A stretch of 64,000 nt of DNA from Sphingomonadaceae bacterium (GCA_027533105.1 JAPZTW010000008.1:62001-126000), one strand, 5' to 3'; positions 39,879 to 47,800 are shown, counted from the stretch's first letter. Made by a program: numbers and translations. The notes: generated by a model from the letters alone, not told the origin.

Positions 39879-39941
39879 GGGTAGTATAAACCTAATATCT
39901 TTTATATAGAGATGGATGTAAAAAATAGGTTTCTACTACCC
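39879..39941. repeat. Inverted repeat 2 of the AT-rich region
   Basis: Arm gggtagtataaaccta (39879-39894) pairs with taggtttctactaccc (39926-39941) at 15 of 16 positions, with a 31-nt AT-rich spacer. It ends 10 bp after the primase-helicase stop on the minus strand. A terminator is possible, but the long loop and lack of a T-run argue against it. With inverted repeat 1 it is a candidate origin or replication-protein binding region of the element. Confidence 0.55.
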
Positions 39942-39951
39942 ACTTTCGTTT

Positions 39952-42819
39952 TCATAAAAACGAGGTCATGACTTTCACGGTGGTTGGATCGAGTTTATAT
40001 TCGATATTCGCCTGCCCCGCTTGTTGTTTCCGCTTGGTAGCTACCAGTTTCAAACCAGCAAATCCCAAAAAGACGTTGAGCTGTCTCACAGGATTTTTGA
40101 GGTAGTCTGCTCTGAGCGGCGATTTGATCGTTTCCTCGATCATCACTCGGTTGTCGCTGAGCAGCTGCTTGAACCGCTCGAGGTCCTCCGCCCTGATCTT
40201 CTTCGTCGGCACCAATGCGGCATTCTTCACCAACCCAGCCGCTACCATCATTGTGGCAACCAAAGTCCACAGGGGTTGATTGATCAGCGGTTTCCCAGCC
40301 TCGATGGTGTCGGTGATCTGCTCAAACAACGGCTCGGCAAATCGCTGCTCCCCAAAAAGCTTACGAAAGATAGCGATCTGATCCCTCAGCGCCCCGCCTT
40401 TGTCCATTTCGATCAGGCGACGATCCACTGGACGATTGTATGCCTTTTCAAGCTCATGCCGTTCCAAGGCAAACTTATCAGCCTTAGGCAGTTTTGCGCC
40501 CCTGTCTCTGTCAGCTGCTAGCTCGATATATTCGCTGTCGTCCAGCTCCCGAGCTTCAAGGATACCAAGGATTCTCCGTTCCTTCAGGTCTTGTTGGGCA
40601 TCCTTCCATTTTCGATCTGACGTAACCTTCGGCAGTTTGTCGACCTTCACGATCTCCCAACCATTGGATTGGCGAAGCCGCTCGAAGAGCGAGACTATTT
40701 TGTTTTGGGATGATCGCTGCGCCACCATGACATGAGCGGCGATGTTGAGCAGGGGATCGGCTTCATTGAACGATGGGTTCCCGTCATCATCGAGCAACCC
40801 ATTGATTGCAGTTGGCACATAGTTCGCCAGCGCCAGCTGCCGCCTGATCACATCAAGGCTCGTCTCATAGTTCGATCCACCCGCATCGAACCAAACCGAT
40901 ACTGCCCCAGGATTACGAACCCGAGCCAGCTGCTGGTCAATGTCGGTGTGTTTGTTCACGTGAGGGGAGAAAAATCCGAATACCTCGTGGACCTCACACC
41001 GCCCCTCAGGGAAGGAAATGTCTATGCCCGTTCCTAGCGAAGGAGAGCAGATCAGCACCTGAACCTTGAGATACTCCGTTTGGATGTTTTGGACGAAATG
41101 TGTCTCAAACTTCCCACGGCTGTTGTCCGAGGTGATCACGACCATCTTCAGTGAGGAGCCGAATTCCTTGCGGATCAGCTGTTCCAGCACCTCAACGGTC
41201 GCTTTGGAATTGCTGGCGATGAAGCAGCGTTTGTCCGCCCGAATGGCATCGAGCATCCGATTTTGTAGGTCTTTCTTGGATTGGTAGACCTGCATGGTCC
41301 TGCGATCCGTGACCGCCAACGGCTTGTTGTGAATGATCCGTAGCGCCCTGTCCCAATCGGTGGGGCGCAGGTCCTTTATCGCATGGAGGGTGATCAAGCC
41401 AAGGTCGGCATCCAATGCATAAACCGCCTTCGCTCTGCGGATCATGAATTCAAGGCTGGCAAACGCCGCAGGCATCCCCACCCTGTCCCGCAACGTCTCG
41501 GATAACAGGTGGCTTATGACCTGTTCGCTCTCATCGAGAATGATCACATCATATTGAGAGGGAGCCGTGCCTTTGCCTGCGCCCATGGCAATCTTGTGCA
41601 GACTGTCGAGGCAAATGGCATAGCCAAACCGCTTCTTTCGGTGTGTGCCCTTGTCTTCATCGTCAAGGTAGCAATCCAGCCCGAGGCGATTAGCAGCTTC
41701 CTTGATCAGCGATTGGCGGTGCCCGATCAGCAGCACCGACTTAGGGCGCTCTGCCTTCGCAATCGCAGGGGGAAACCGCTCTTCCCTGATTTGCTCAATC
41801 AGCGCCGCCAGAGCCTCGGTCTTTCCTGAGCCCTTGGGGCTTTTGATCACCGTTATCCCTGCCCTGTAATCCAGCGGCGGCAGAAACTTGGTTTGATGAA
41901 CGAACACATTGGGGGCTGGAGGAAAGAACGCCACAAAGGGATTGTCGTCCTGTTCTATCCCCTCCCGCTCGGCATTATCCTTGGCGCTGCGCTCCTCAAC
42001 CAGCCTATCAAACGTCGAGAAATCATAAGGACTGCCACCGTCAGTCCAGAACGTGGCATTGCACGCCATGCAGTGAATGCCGTTCGCCCCTCGGTTGGAT
42101 CTAACGACAAAGGCGCTGGGGTGTTCATCAGCGTGGTAGGGGCAGGCAACGCTGATATTAGGTGCCAGCCGTGACAGCTCGGCAGCGCCTCCATCCTTCA
42201 ACCGAACGATCAAGTCTGCGCCCAGCTTCAGCGATGAAGCGATAGCAGCCCCCGTTGTCGCAGGATGGCGTGAGCGGCTACGTTCATCCTTCGCCAGTGT
42301 GACCAACTTATCGACTTCATCAGTAGGCAGCCGACCGCCGATTTCGATCACCTCGCAGTCAGGGCTTCCGAAGAACATCCTGCCTGCATCCTTGATCGAG
42401 CGATCCGAGCCCAACCTGATTGCCAAGCCATAAAGGCAATCCGCCCAAGCCTTGGCATCCGTAATCGTCTCATCGAGCAGAAACACTGCCCGAAACCTGT
42501 GATGGTCGGCAGTGTGTGAGGGGGTCGTATACAAAAAAGAGCAATGCTCTCGAACGAACGGCAGCGCCTGCGCCTCTTCAAGCGTCATTGTGCCGTCGAT
42601 GTCTGCCGCCACGACATCGGAGCAAACGAAGTTAGCAGTCTTGCGGTAGCCATCACGGAATTGGGCAGTGAATGCGAACCCTTGGCGAATATGGGCGATC
42701 AGCTCCGCCGCCGTGACCTCGCTCGGCTCCCAATCGACGGCATAATTAATTGAAGCGGTCTTGGCAGGCTTGCCTGTGAATTGGCGGTTCAACCCGATTT
42801 TGAATGTAGCCCGCCCCAT
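39952..42819 (-). CDS. Primase-helicase replication protein of the island
   Basis: A 955-residue protein. Residues 60-160 look like an archaeo-eukaryotic primase core: acidic pair VVAADIDGT (D73, D75), a His-rich SHTADHHRFRAVF, and DRSIKDAGRMFFGS. A CHC2-like zinc-binding set follows (CPYHADEHP at 226-234 and HCMACNATF at 249-257). The helicase part has Walker A SPKGSGKTEAL (327-337), Walker B IILDESEQ (427-433) and a C-terminal RecA-like half with IDQQLARVRNPG. This resembles replication proteins of the CyRepA1/herpes origin-binding type found on plasmids. It would let the excised element replicate. It is read from a divergent promoter shared with the ribbon-helix-helix gene. Confidence 0.8.
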   Translation of the reverse strand: MGRATFKIGLNRQFTGKPAKTASINYAVDWEPSEVTAAELIAHIRQGFAFTAQFRDGYRKTANFVCSDVVAADIDGTMTLEEAQALPFVREHCSFLYTTPSHTADHHRFRAVFLLDETITDAKAWADCLYGLAIRLGSDRSIKDAGRMFFGSPDCEVIEIGGRLPTDEVDKLVTLAKDERSRSRHPATTGAAIASSLKLGADLIVRLKDGGAAELSRLAPNISVACPYHADEHPSAFVVRSNRGANGIHCMACNATFWTDGGSPYDFSTFDRLVEERSAKDNAEREGIEQDDNPFVAFFPPAPNVFVHQTKFLPPLDYRAGITVIKSPKGSGKTEALAALIEQIREERFPPAIAKAERPKSVLLIGHRQSLIKEAANRLGLDCYLDDEDKGTHRKKRFGYAICLDSLHKIAMGAGKGTAPSQYDVIILDESEQVISHLLSETLRDRVGMPAAFASLEFMIRRAKAVYALDADLGLITLHAIKDLRPTDWDRALRIIHNKPLAVTDRRTMQVYQSKKDLQNRMLDAIRADKRCFIASNSKATVEVLEQLIRKEFGSSLKMVVITSDNSRGKFETHFVQNIQTEYLKVQVLICSPSLGTGIDISFPEGRCEVHEVFGFFSPHVNKHTDIDQQLARVRNPGAVSVWFDAGGSNYETSLDVIRRQLALANYVPTAINGLLDDDGNPSFNEADPLLNIAAHVMVAQRSSQNKIVSLFERLRQSNGWEIVKVDKLPKVTSDRKWKDAQQDLKERRILGILEARELDDSEYIELAADRDRGAKLPKADKFALERHELEKAYNRPVDRRLIEMDKGGALRDQIAIFRKLFGEQRFAEPLFEQITDTIEAGKPLINQPLWTLVATMMVAAGLVKNAALVPTKKIRAEDLERFKQLLSDNRVMIEETIKSPLRADYLKNPVRQLNVFLGFAGLKLVATKRKQQAGQANIEYKLDPTTVKVMTSFL

Positions 42820-42843
42820 GACGCCCCTGAAAATATAGATCTG

Positions 42844-42862
42844 ATAAATATGCCATATTTAT
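42844..42862. promoter_or_regulatory. Operator candidate between the primase-helicase and RHH genes
   Basis: A perfect inverted repeat, arms ataaatatg and catatttat around one central base, lies in the 70-bp gap between two divergent genes. It is 24 bp upstream of the replication gene start and 27 bp upstream of the ribbon-helix-helix gene start. Small RHH regulators typically bind such AT-rich palindromes and repress both flanking promoters, so copy control of the element is a natural inference. Confidence 0.5.
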
Positions 42863-42889
42863 GGATTTTGGCTTTCAGAGGAGTGTCCA

Positions 42890-43216
42890 ATGCCCAAATC
42901 GCTGACCAACTTTAACGCCCCTGACACAGTCCGCCAGAGGTTCGATGCAATCTGCCACGCCAGTGGCAGAACGAGGACGTCAGTCCTCGTTGAGCTGATG
43001 ACCGATTATATCCTCCATCAATCCCAGCACCTCGCCACCAGAAATCACCAGTTCCAGATGGTCGATGAATTGCTGGGAGAAAATACGGCTTCTAAGGGCG
43101 CAAGATCGTTTCCGAGCAACCAGACCCGTTCCAGCCGAGACACCACTCAAACCCGTTCAAACAGGGAATTCGACCTACCTGACTTCCTTGTTTCCGATGG
43201 TCAGGAGGGCTGGTGA
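42890..43216 (+). CDS. Ribbon-helix-helix DNA-binding protein (CopG-like)
   Basis: A 108-residue protein. Residues 3-45 (KSLTNFNAPDTVRQRFDAICHASGRTRTSVLVELMTDYIL) have the strand-helix-helix pattern of CopG/Arc-type regulators. The C-terminal half is Ser/Thr/Arg-rich and probably disordered. It is divergent from the replication gene, with a palindrome between them, as in plasmid copy-control repressors. Its stop overlaps the start of a tiny gene (TGATG). Confidence 0.65.
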   Translation: MPKSLTNFNAPDTVRQRFDAICHASGRTRTSVLVELMTDYILHQSQHLATRNHQFQMVDELLGENTASKGARSFPSNQTRSSRDTTQTRSNREFDLPDFLVSDGQEGW

Positions 43217-43380
43217 TGCTGTCGAAAATCCAGAAGCCGAAATCGAAGCAGGATTTGATCAAGGCATTGCAATCAGCGCCGATCAGGTCATTCGAAATTT
43301 ACGAGGGTTCCGAGTTGAACCAGCTACCCGCTAAGTCCGACTTGGTTCGCCAAGCGGCAGCGGTGATCGTAATCCGATAG
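43216..43380 (+). CDS. Tiny unknown gene coupled to the RHH regulator
   Basis: A 54-codon frame MLSKIQKPKSKQDLIKALQSA...VIVIR. The ATG overlaps the preceding TGA (TGATG) and has GGAGG 8 bases upstream, a strong sign of translational coupling. The product is basic and has no recognised motif; an excisionase or accessory regulator role is only a guess from its size and place. Confidence 0.5.
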   Translation: MLSKIQKPKSKQDLIKALQSAPIRSFEIYEGSELNQLPAKSDLVRQAAAVIVIR

Positions 43381-43382
43381 GA

Positions 43383-43631
43383 TCACAAGGAGCGGCTACT
43401 TCCTCCCGATAGGGATGAGAAGCGATATAGGAATTTACGGTTAGGTCTTGGGTTCGAGTTAGGTCCGACCAGAACCCATATGTCATCGCCATCGACCTGT
43501 ATGCCATGCACCTTGTCATGAGGCGGTCTGATGTTGGTGCAGGGGATATACCTCTTCATGGATTCACCCTTGCGAGTGACTTCCAAGCGGTTGTTGATCG
43601 GATCGTAGAGCGCCAGCGCTTGCATTGCCAT
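43383..43631 (-). CDS. Small unknown protein
   Basis: An 82-residue protein with the compact block HGIQVDGDDIWVLVGPNSNPRPNRKFLYRF, which looks like a folded beta-rich domain. I do not know its family. It is convergent with the tiny gene before it and follows the membrane protein gene (19-bp gap) on the same strand. Coding is supported by the plausible amino-acid pattern and the fit in the gap. Confidence 0.5.
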   Translation of the reverse strand: MAMQALALYDPINNRLEVTRKGESMKRYIPCTNIRPPHDKVHGIQVDGDDIWVLVGPNSNPRPNRKFLYRFSSLSGGSSRSL

Positions 43632-43649
43632 TTCACCTCATTGCGATGA

Positions 43650-43928
43650 TCAATTGGTGGGCAGCCATGTCCCGCACAACTGCAAAGTGAAGCCAATAGC
43701 CATCAGCGAAAGCCCAGCCTTGGATCGAAATAGATAACGGTCCTTTTGTGCCGCCACATCTCGGCTGTATTCGGCAACGGTCCTGCCATCGGGCAAAGGT
43801 GTTCCATCCTCAAGCCCAAGCCCCACGCCTTCGCTATGGGATGGCTGCGGAAAGCCATAGAAGAACACCAAGGCGACGCCCACCATGTTGGCTACCAGCC
43901 CAATCGTATTGGCAATCTGTGCTGTCAT
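43650..43928 (-). CDS. Small two-span membrane protein
   Basis: A 92-residue protein with two membrane helices (residues 5-25, NTIGLVANMVGVALVFFYGF; residues 70-88, AGLSLMAIGFTLQLCGTW) and a charged loop with GLEDGTPLPDGRTVAEYSRD between them. Similar short proteins are common in alphaproteobacteria without known function. I chose the ATG at 43928 (GGGGGATGAG upstream); the track-length frame to 43970 adds a non-conserved leader. It is divergent from the serine recombinase gene. Confidence 0.6.
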   Translation of the reverse strand: MTAQIANTIGLVANMVGVALVFFYGFPQPSHSEGVGLGLEDGTPLPDGRTVAEYSRDVAAQKDRYLFRSKAGLSLMAIGFTLQLCGTWLPTN

Positions 43929-44021
43929 GCACTCATCCCCCAAAGTCCGTTGCCCAGACTGCCATTCCATCGGAGCCCGTCAAACATAAACCAGCGTTTG
44001 TGTTTTACGGGAAAGCGGAAA

Positions 44022-44660
44022 ATGGCTCGATACGTTGCCTATTTCAGGGTCTCGACGGAGAAACAGGGTAAGTCAGGTCTGGGGCTTGCTGCCCAACATT
44101 CCCTGATTGAACGGTTCCTGTCCGATGGCGACGAGGTGATCGCCGAATTCGTCGAAGTCCAATCGGGCAAGAACGATGAACGGGTGGAGCTTTGGAAAGC
44201 GATCAATCACGCCAAGCGGCATGACGCCAAGCTGCTGATCGCCAAGCTCGACCGCTTCTCTCGCAAGGTCAGCTTCATTGCATCGATCATGGAACAGGGA
44301 ATTGGATTGGTGGTGGCAGAGATGCCGAATGCCACGGATTTCCAGCTGCACATCTTCGCAGCCCTCGCCCAGGAGGAACGCCGCCTGATCTCTGAACGCA
44401 CCCGCAACGCCCTTGCTGAGGCGAAAAAGCGGGGTGTTCAGCTTGGGAAGAATGGGAAAGTGTTGGCAGAGCGAAACCGCAAAGGTGCCGATGAAAGGGC
44501 AGAGGCACTTCGCCCGATTATCATGCCGATGGTGGAGCAGGGGCTATCCCTCAGTGAGATAGCCCGTCGCCTGAATGGTTTGGGAGTCCGCCCCGTGCGA
44601 GGGGGCAGGTTCCACACCGAGCAGGTCAGGCTAATCTTGCAGAGATTTCGCCTCATTTAG
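44022..44660 (+). CDS. Serine recombinase (resolvase/invertase family)
   Basis: A 212-residue recombinase. The catalytic serine lies in YFRVSTEKQGKSGLGL (S11). Other resolvase blocks are present: AKLDRFSRKVSFIASI, DFQLHIFAALAQEERRLISERT, and a C-terminal HTH (MVEQGLSLSEIARRLNGLG...FHTEQVRLILQR). The ATG at 44022 gives the family-typical start; the frame extends upstream without similarity. Its presence alongside a tyrosine integrase suggests a role in dimer resolution or DNA inversion within the element, not in integration. An inverted repeat lies 40 bp downstream. Confidence 0.88.
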   Translation: MARYVAYFRVSTEKQGKSGLGLAAQHSLIERFLSDGDEVIAEFVEVQSGKNDERVELWKAINHAKRHDAKLLIAKLDRFSRKVSFIASIMEQGIGLVVAEMPNATDFQLHIFAALAQEERRLISERTRNALAEAKKRGVQLGKNGKVLAERNRKGADERAEALRPIIMPMVEQGLSLSEIARRLNGLGVRPVRGGRFHTEQVRLILQRFRLI

Positions 44661-44699
44661 ATCATTGGTGTTTCGATGTTTGCGCAAGGGCACTCGCAG

Positions 44700-44727
44700 A
44701 AGGTATCAGCAGTCGTAATGATACCTT
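44700..44727. repeat. Perfect inverted repeat beside the serine recombinase gene
   Basis: Arms aaggtatca (44700-44708) and tgatacctt (44719-44727) with a 10-nt spacer, between the recombinase stop and the GIY-YIG gene start. It may be an operator of the GIY-YIG gene, a res-like recombination site, or a hairpin ending recombinase transcription; no T-run follows. Inferred from symmetry. Confidence 0.4.
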
Positions 44728-44742
44728 GTGGGACGAATCTGA

Positions 44743-45363
44743 GTGCCTGAAATTGTTTATCTGCTGACCAACCCAACAATGCCCGATCTGGTGAAGATAG
44801 GCAGGACCACGGACCTTGAATCACGCCTTCGTAGTCTCTCGACACACTCAGGCGTACCAGTGCCGTTTGAATGCTTTTATGCCTGTGAAGTTGCCGATTC
44901 CGTGAAGGTGGAGCGTGCGTTGCACGACGCCTTCGGAGACCATCGGATCAATCCGAAACGTGAGTTTTTCAGATTGAACCCCGATCGGGCGGTGGCAATC
45001 CTTGAATTGGTCGCATTGAAGGACGCCGCACCCTGCACGGAGATTGCAGAGGATCAGGTCGAGCTAGATGCTCTGCACAGGGAGCAGTCGAGGCGTGAAC
45101 AATTTCGTTTTTCGATGGTCGATGTTCCCGTTGGTGCAACGCTGACATTCTCGAAGGATGATACGATCACTGCCAAGGTCATCGATGACAAGCGGATCGA
45201 ATTCGAGGGCAACATTACCTCCACCAGTGCGGCAGCCACCAAACTTCTTCACCGCAGAGGATGGACGTTGAGGGCAGCCCAAGGTCCGCTTTATTGGATG
45301 TATGACGGCGAGACCTTGGCAGAGAGGCGTATGCGGATGGAGGATGGCGCAGACAGCGACTGA
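44743..45363 (+). CDS. GIY-YIG nuclease with a C-terminal RAMA/DUF4357-like domain
   Basis: A 206-residue protein. Residues 1-80 are a T5orf172-type GIY-YIG domain: IVYLLTN, DLVKIGRTTDLESRLR, and VERALHDAFGDHRINPKREFF with the expected glutamate. Residues 125-200 (VPVGATLTFSKDDTITAKVID, IEFEGNITSTSAAATKLL, PLYWMYDGETLAERR) resemble the RAMA/DUF4357 modules associated with modified-DNA recognition. A GTG start at 44743 is used. It might cut modified or unmodified DNA, so it could be a second defence component; function is unproven. Confidence 0.7.
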   Translation: MPEIVYLLTNPTMPDLVKIGRTTDLESRLRSLSTHSGVPVPFECFYACEVADSVKVERALHDAFGDHRINPKREFFRLNPDRAVAILELVALKDAAPCTEIAEDQVELDALHREQSRREQFRFSMVDVPVGATLTFSKDDTITAKVIDDKRIEFEGNITSTSAAATKLLHRRGWTLRAAQGPLYWMYDGETLAERRMRMEDGADSD

Positions 45364-45390
45364 CTGCCATCCACCTACAGTCGGCACGTT

Positions 45391-45756
45391 TTACTCTCGT
45401 CCAAACCGACTGCGAATGTCCGTCGATGCCTTCTGCAGCTGGGCATCGAAGTCACCCTGCAACACCATCGCCCGAACCGTGCACAGCGCTGCCTCGACAT
45501 GATCGAGGTCCTGACACTGGACCGAGAACATTCCCTTCTTCAGCTCAATCGGCTGGCGACCGTATTTAATCGGTAGGAAGTACGTCCCTGCCTCGTCCAT
45601 CCAGACCCATGCAGCCCGAGGCTGCTTGCCCTCGATCATCTGTCGGACATATCCAATCTGCTGATCGATCCTACGGACCAGTTTCTGGCGACGCTGGACG
45701 TCGGCAGAAGCCTTGTCGGGGCGGGCGGTGGCGGCAAACTTGAGTTCCATCGACAT
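45391..45756 (-). CDS. Small conserved-type protein of mobile elements, function unknown
   Basis: A 121-residue basic protein (MSMELKFAATARPDKASADVQRRQKLVRRIDQQ...). The pattern of an N-terminal KFAATARP-x-K segment, a central WxWxxxAGTYFLPIKYG and a C-terminal GDFDAQLQKASTDIRSRF looks like a family of short proteins common in integrated elements of sphingomonads (I recall it as DUF6641-like, not certain). It reads opposite to the GIY-YIG gene and converges with it. Confidence 0.55.
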   Translation of the reverse strand: MSMELKFAATARPDKASADVQRRQKLVRRIDQQIGYVRQMIEGKQPRAAWVWMDEAGTYFLPIKYGRQPIELKKGMFSVQCQDLDHVEAALCTVRAMVLQGDFDAQLQKASTDIRSRFGRE

Positions 45757-45868
45757 ATCTCCGTGGTTGATATGTCGGGCGTCCCGTCATTCGTTTTTGA
45801 GGTCCACGGCACTATCGATTTGTGCGAACCGCTTTTGGCGGATCAAGGCGCTTTGGTCTTATGTAGGT

Positions 45869-46108
45869 TTACTCACAGGACCAATTGCTTTTGATTAGAC
45901 CGCTGAACTGATCCGCATTCTGATTCAGAATCTGTGCAATCTCCTCACAGGCTGCAAGGTTGTCTGCGAACCCGTAAAATGTTCCGACGCCTTCCCACTG
46001 CCCGCTGCCTCTACTCGATTTGTAGAGCGTAACGGTCGGATTACTCTGGTCGCTGCATCCTGTGGTGCAAAGAAAGGCGATCAACGCCATTGTCGTAAAT
46101 GACTTCAT
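45869..46108 (-). CDS. Small island-encoded lipoprotein
   Basis: A 79-residue lipoprotein: signal peptide MKSFTTMALIAFLCTTGC with lipobox TTGC, then a short exported domain with two more cysteines (AACEEI and SWSC-type end NWSCE), probably forming one disulfide. The ATG at 46108 is favoured by GGAAAAGG upstream. Exported cysteine-linked lipoproteins on mobile elements are sometimes superinfection-exclusion factors, but nothing in this sequence proves that. Confidence 0.6.
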   Translation of the reverse strand: MKSFTTMALIAFLCTTGCSDQSNPTVTLYKSSRGSGQWEGVGTFYGFADNLAACEEIAQILNQNADQFSGLIKSNWSCE

Positions 46109-46143
46109 CCTTTTCCCGCCTTCCATACCGTCAGCCTCTCGAG

Positions 46144-47439
46144 CTACTCCAGCCAACTGAGCGTCGATGCTGCCCCACTGGCTTGCTTCTTCACCCGCTT
46201 GGTAAGCTCTGCCGCCGATGCGATGTTGGTCGTGTGACCGTAGTACTGCTCGATCATGGCAACCGAGGTCCCCATGTTTTTGGCAAGGGTGTAGACCTGA
46301 ACGCCATGCTGTAGGCAGAACGTCGCATAGGTGTGCCTGAGGGAATAGAGCGAACGAAGGTCGCCATGGCTATCCCGCTCGACCTTGGCTTTCTTCATCA
46401 AAGCAGCGAACGACTTTTTGAATGACCCAATCTCTGTCCCCTCCTTGTGGCAGAAGATCAGGCTGTTGGGATCGATCTTTGGCTTGGGCTTCCCTTCAAC
46501 GGTCAGTTCCTCAACCCTGAGATCGTGAATCCGTTTAAAGTACTTTTTCACGTCCGCTGATCGGGCGACAACCTCTCGCTTCCCTGTCTTGCCGCTAACA
46601 GTCAGGACAATGTTGGCTGGAACGCCTTTGCCGCCGCCTATCTCGGTAACGTCCCGCCACTTCAATGTGCGGGCTTCGCCTACCCGAATCCCTGTGTTGG
46701 CAAGGATCAGGACGTAATCCCTGAGCATCATGCGGTCCCGCCTGACAGCTCCGTTCTCGACCTTCACGAATTCCCGAAGCTGGCGGGTCAGCTTTGCCCA
46801 ATCCTTGGCATCAAAATGCGGGCGGCTGGAAGCTACGCCATTGACCTTGGGGAAGCGGGGTAGCTCCTTGATGTACCCTTCCTCGATACACCATTGCAGG
46901 AAGTGCTTGAGGTCCGTGTAGGTCCGCTTGATCGTATTGGGGGAGAGCGTACCCTTCTTGGTCAGGGCAATCTGCTCATCAACCACCTTCGACAGCAGGG
47001 AGGTGGAGAGGTCCTCGAAGCTTTTCCGTTGAAGGAAGGGCTTGAGCCGTTTCAGCAGCAAAATCTTGTAGTGCAGGGAGAGCTTGTGGGGCTGAGCCTC
47101 CAGACGCTCGATATACAGCTGGATCGCTGGCCCCATGTTCTTGGCTGGTGGGGCATCACCAGTCAGCGATTTGACCAGAAGCTGGTTGTAGAGGTCGTCA
47201 GCGAACTTGAACGCCTTATGCTCATCACCTGTGCCTGTGCTGCGATTCACATAGCCAGAGGCGTTCGGCACCTTCACACGGCAAAGCCAGGTCGGTTTTT
47301 TGAAGTCTGCTCGCTGGTAGAGATAGATCAAGCCGTCACGGAACGTCTTGGATTCCGTCACCGCTCCCTTTGGAGCTTTCTTGGCGATCTTGGCTGACTT
47401 TGCAGCTGACGCAGATTCTTTGAGACCCGTTTTTCCCAA
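46144..47439 (-). CDS. Tyrosine recombinase (integrase) of the island
   Basis: A 431-residue phage-type integrase. It has a Lys/Ala-rich N-terminus, a SAM-like core-binding domain (IQLYIERLEAQPHKLSLHYKIL...), and a catalytic domain: R in NTGIRVGEARTLKWRDV, the RHxYAT block SLRHTYATFCLQHG, and the nucleophile tyrosine in MIEQYYGHTT near residue 400. It begins with TTG at 47439 (a GTG at 47361 is a possible shorter start). It lies about 100 bp from the tRNA-Gly gene and is read away from it. The arm-type repeat 47460-47484 sits directly upstream, so the enzyme may regulate its own gene. Confidence 0.93.
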   Translation of the reverse strand: MGKTGLKESASAAKSAKIAKKAPKGAVTESKTFRDGLIYLYQRADFKKPTWLCRVKVPNASGYVNRSTGTGDEHKAFKFADDLYNQLLVKSLTGDAPPAKNMGPAIQLYIERLEAQPHKLSLHYKILLLKRLKPFLQRKSFEDLSTSLLSKVVDEQIALTKKGTLSPNTIKRTYTDLKHFLQWCIEEGYIKELPRFPKVNGVASSRPHFDAKDWAKLTRQLREFVKVENGAVRRDRMMLRDYVLILANTGIRVGEARTLKWRDVTEIGGGKGVPANIVLTVSGKTGKREVVARSADVKKYFKRIHDLRVEELTVEGKPKPKIDPNSLIFCHKEGTEIGSFKKSFAALMKKAKVERDSHGDLRSLYSLRHTYATFCLQHGVQVYTLAKNMGTSVAMIEQYYGHTTNIASAAELTKRVKKQASGAASTLSWLE

Positions 47440-47459
47440 AATCCGACTACCCCCCGACG

Positions 47460-47484
47460 AATCCGAACACGATCCGAAGATGGT
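47460..47484 (+). repeat. Right arm-type integrase site candidate
   Basis: Partner of 32754-32778 with 24 of 25 bases identical and the same orientation. It lies 21 bp upstream of the integrase start and 55 bp from the right core repeat. In the excised circle the two copies would flank the attachment core at similar distances. Confidence 0.65.
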
Positions 47485-47539
47485 TGATTTTGAGATTTTG
47501 GAAAACGGCTATTTTTTAAACCGCTGTTTTCTCTAGGAA

Positions 47540-47587
47540 AACTGGAGCGGGCGAAGGGATTCGAACCCTCGACCCCAACCTTGGCAA
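47540..47587 (-). repeat. Right attachment repeat within tRNA-Gly
   Basis: The 48-bp copy matching 32653-32700, here part of the intact tRNA gene. It spans from 3 bp beyond the CCA end to the 5' edge of the anticodon loop. Integration therefore restored the tRNA from the host's 5' half plus element DNA or vice versa. Confidence 0.95.
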
Positions 47588-47617
47588 GGTTGTGCTCTAC
47601 CCCTGAGCTACGCCCGC
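47543..47617 (-). tRNA. tRNA-Gly(GCC), CCA encoded
   Basis: Minus-strand gene folding as a cloverleaf: acceptor GCGGGCG/CGCCCGC, D arm GCTC-AGGGGTA-GAGC, anticodon stem CAACC/GGTTG with loop TTGCCAA (anticodon GCC), T arm GAGGG-TTCGAAT-CCCTT, discriminator T and encoded CCA at 47543-47545. Both halves are complete, so it is functional. It is the integration target of the island on its left. Confidence 0.97.
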
Positions 47618-47800
47618 TCTGAACGTCCAAAGCCCGCTTGCCGGTTCGGCAGGGGCCGGGGAGAGGCGCGCGGTTAGCATCGGGTATGGCGCTTGCCAAG
47701 GGGAAAATGCGCTTCTTTTGAAAGAGCCGCATTCGCCCTTCACAAACCGGCGCAAAAGCCCACATTGGGGCCAACCACAGATTCAACCGGAGTTCTTCCC

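Noticed and set aside
39879..39941. Inverted repeat as a simple terminator of the replication gene
   Set aside because: The 31-nt loop and missing T-run make a rho-independent terminator unlikely; kept as an origin or protein-site candidate instead.
43065..43334. Alternative plus-strand frame of 89 codons overlapping the RHH gene
   Set aside because: The 54-codon frame at 43216 with GGAGG and TGATG coupling explains the region better; this frame has no such support.
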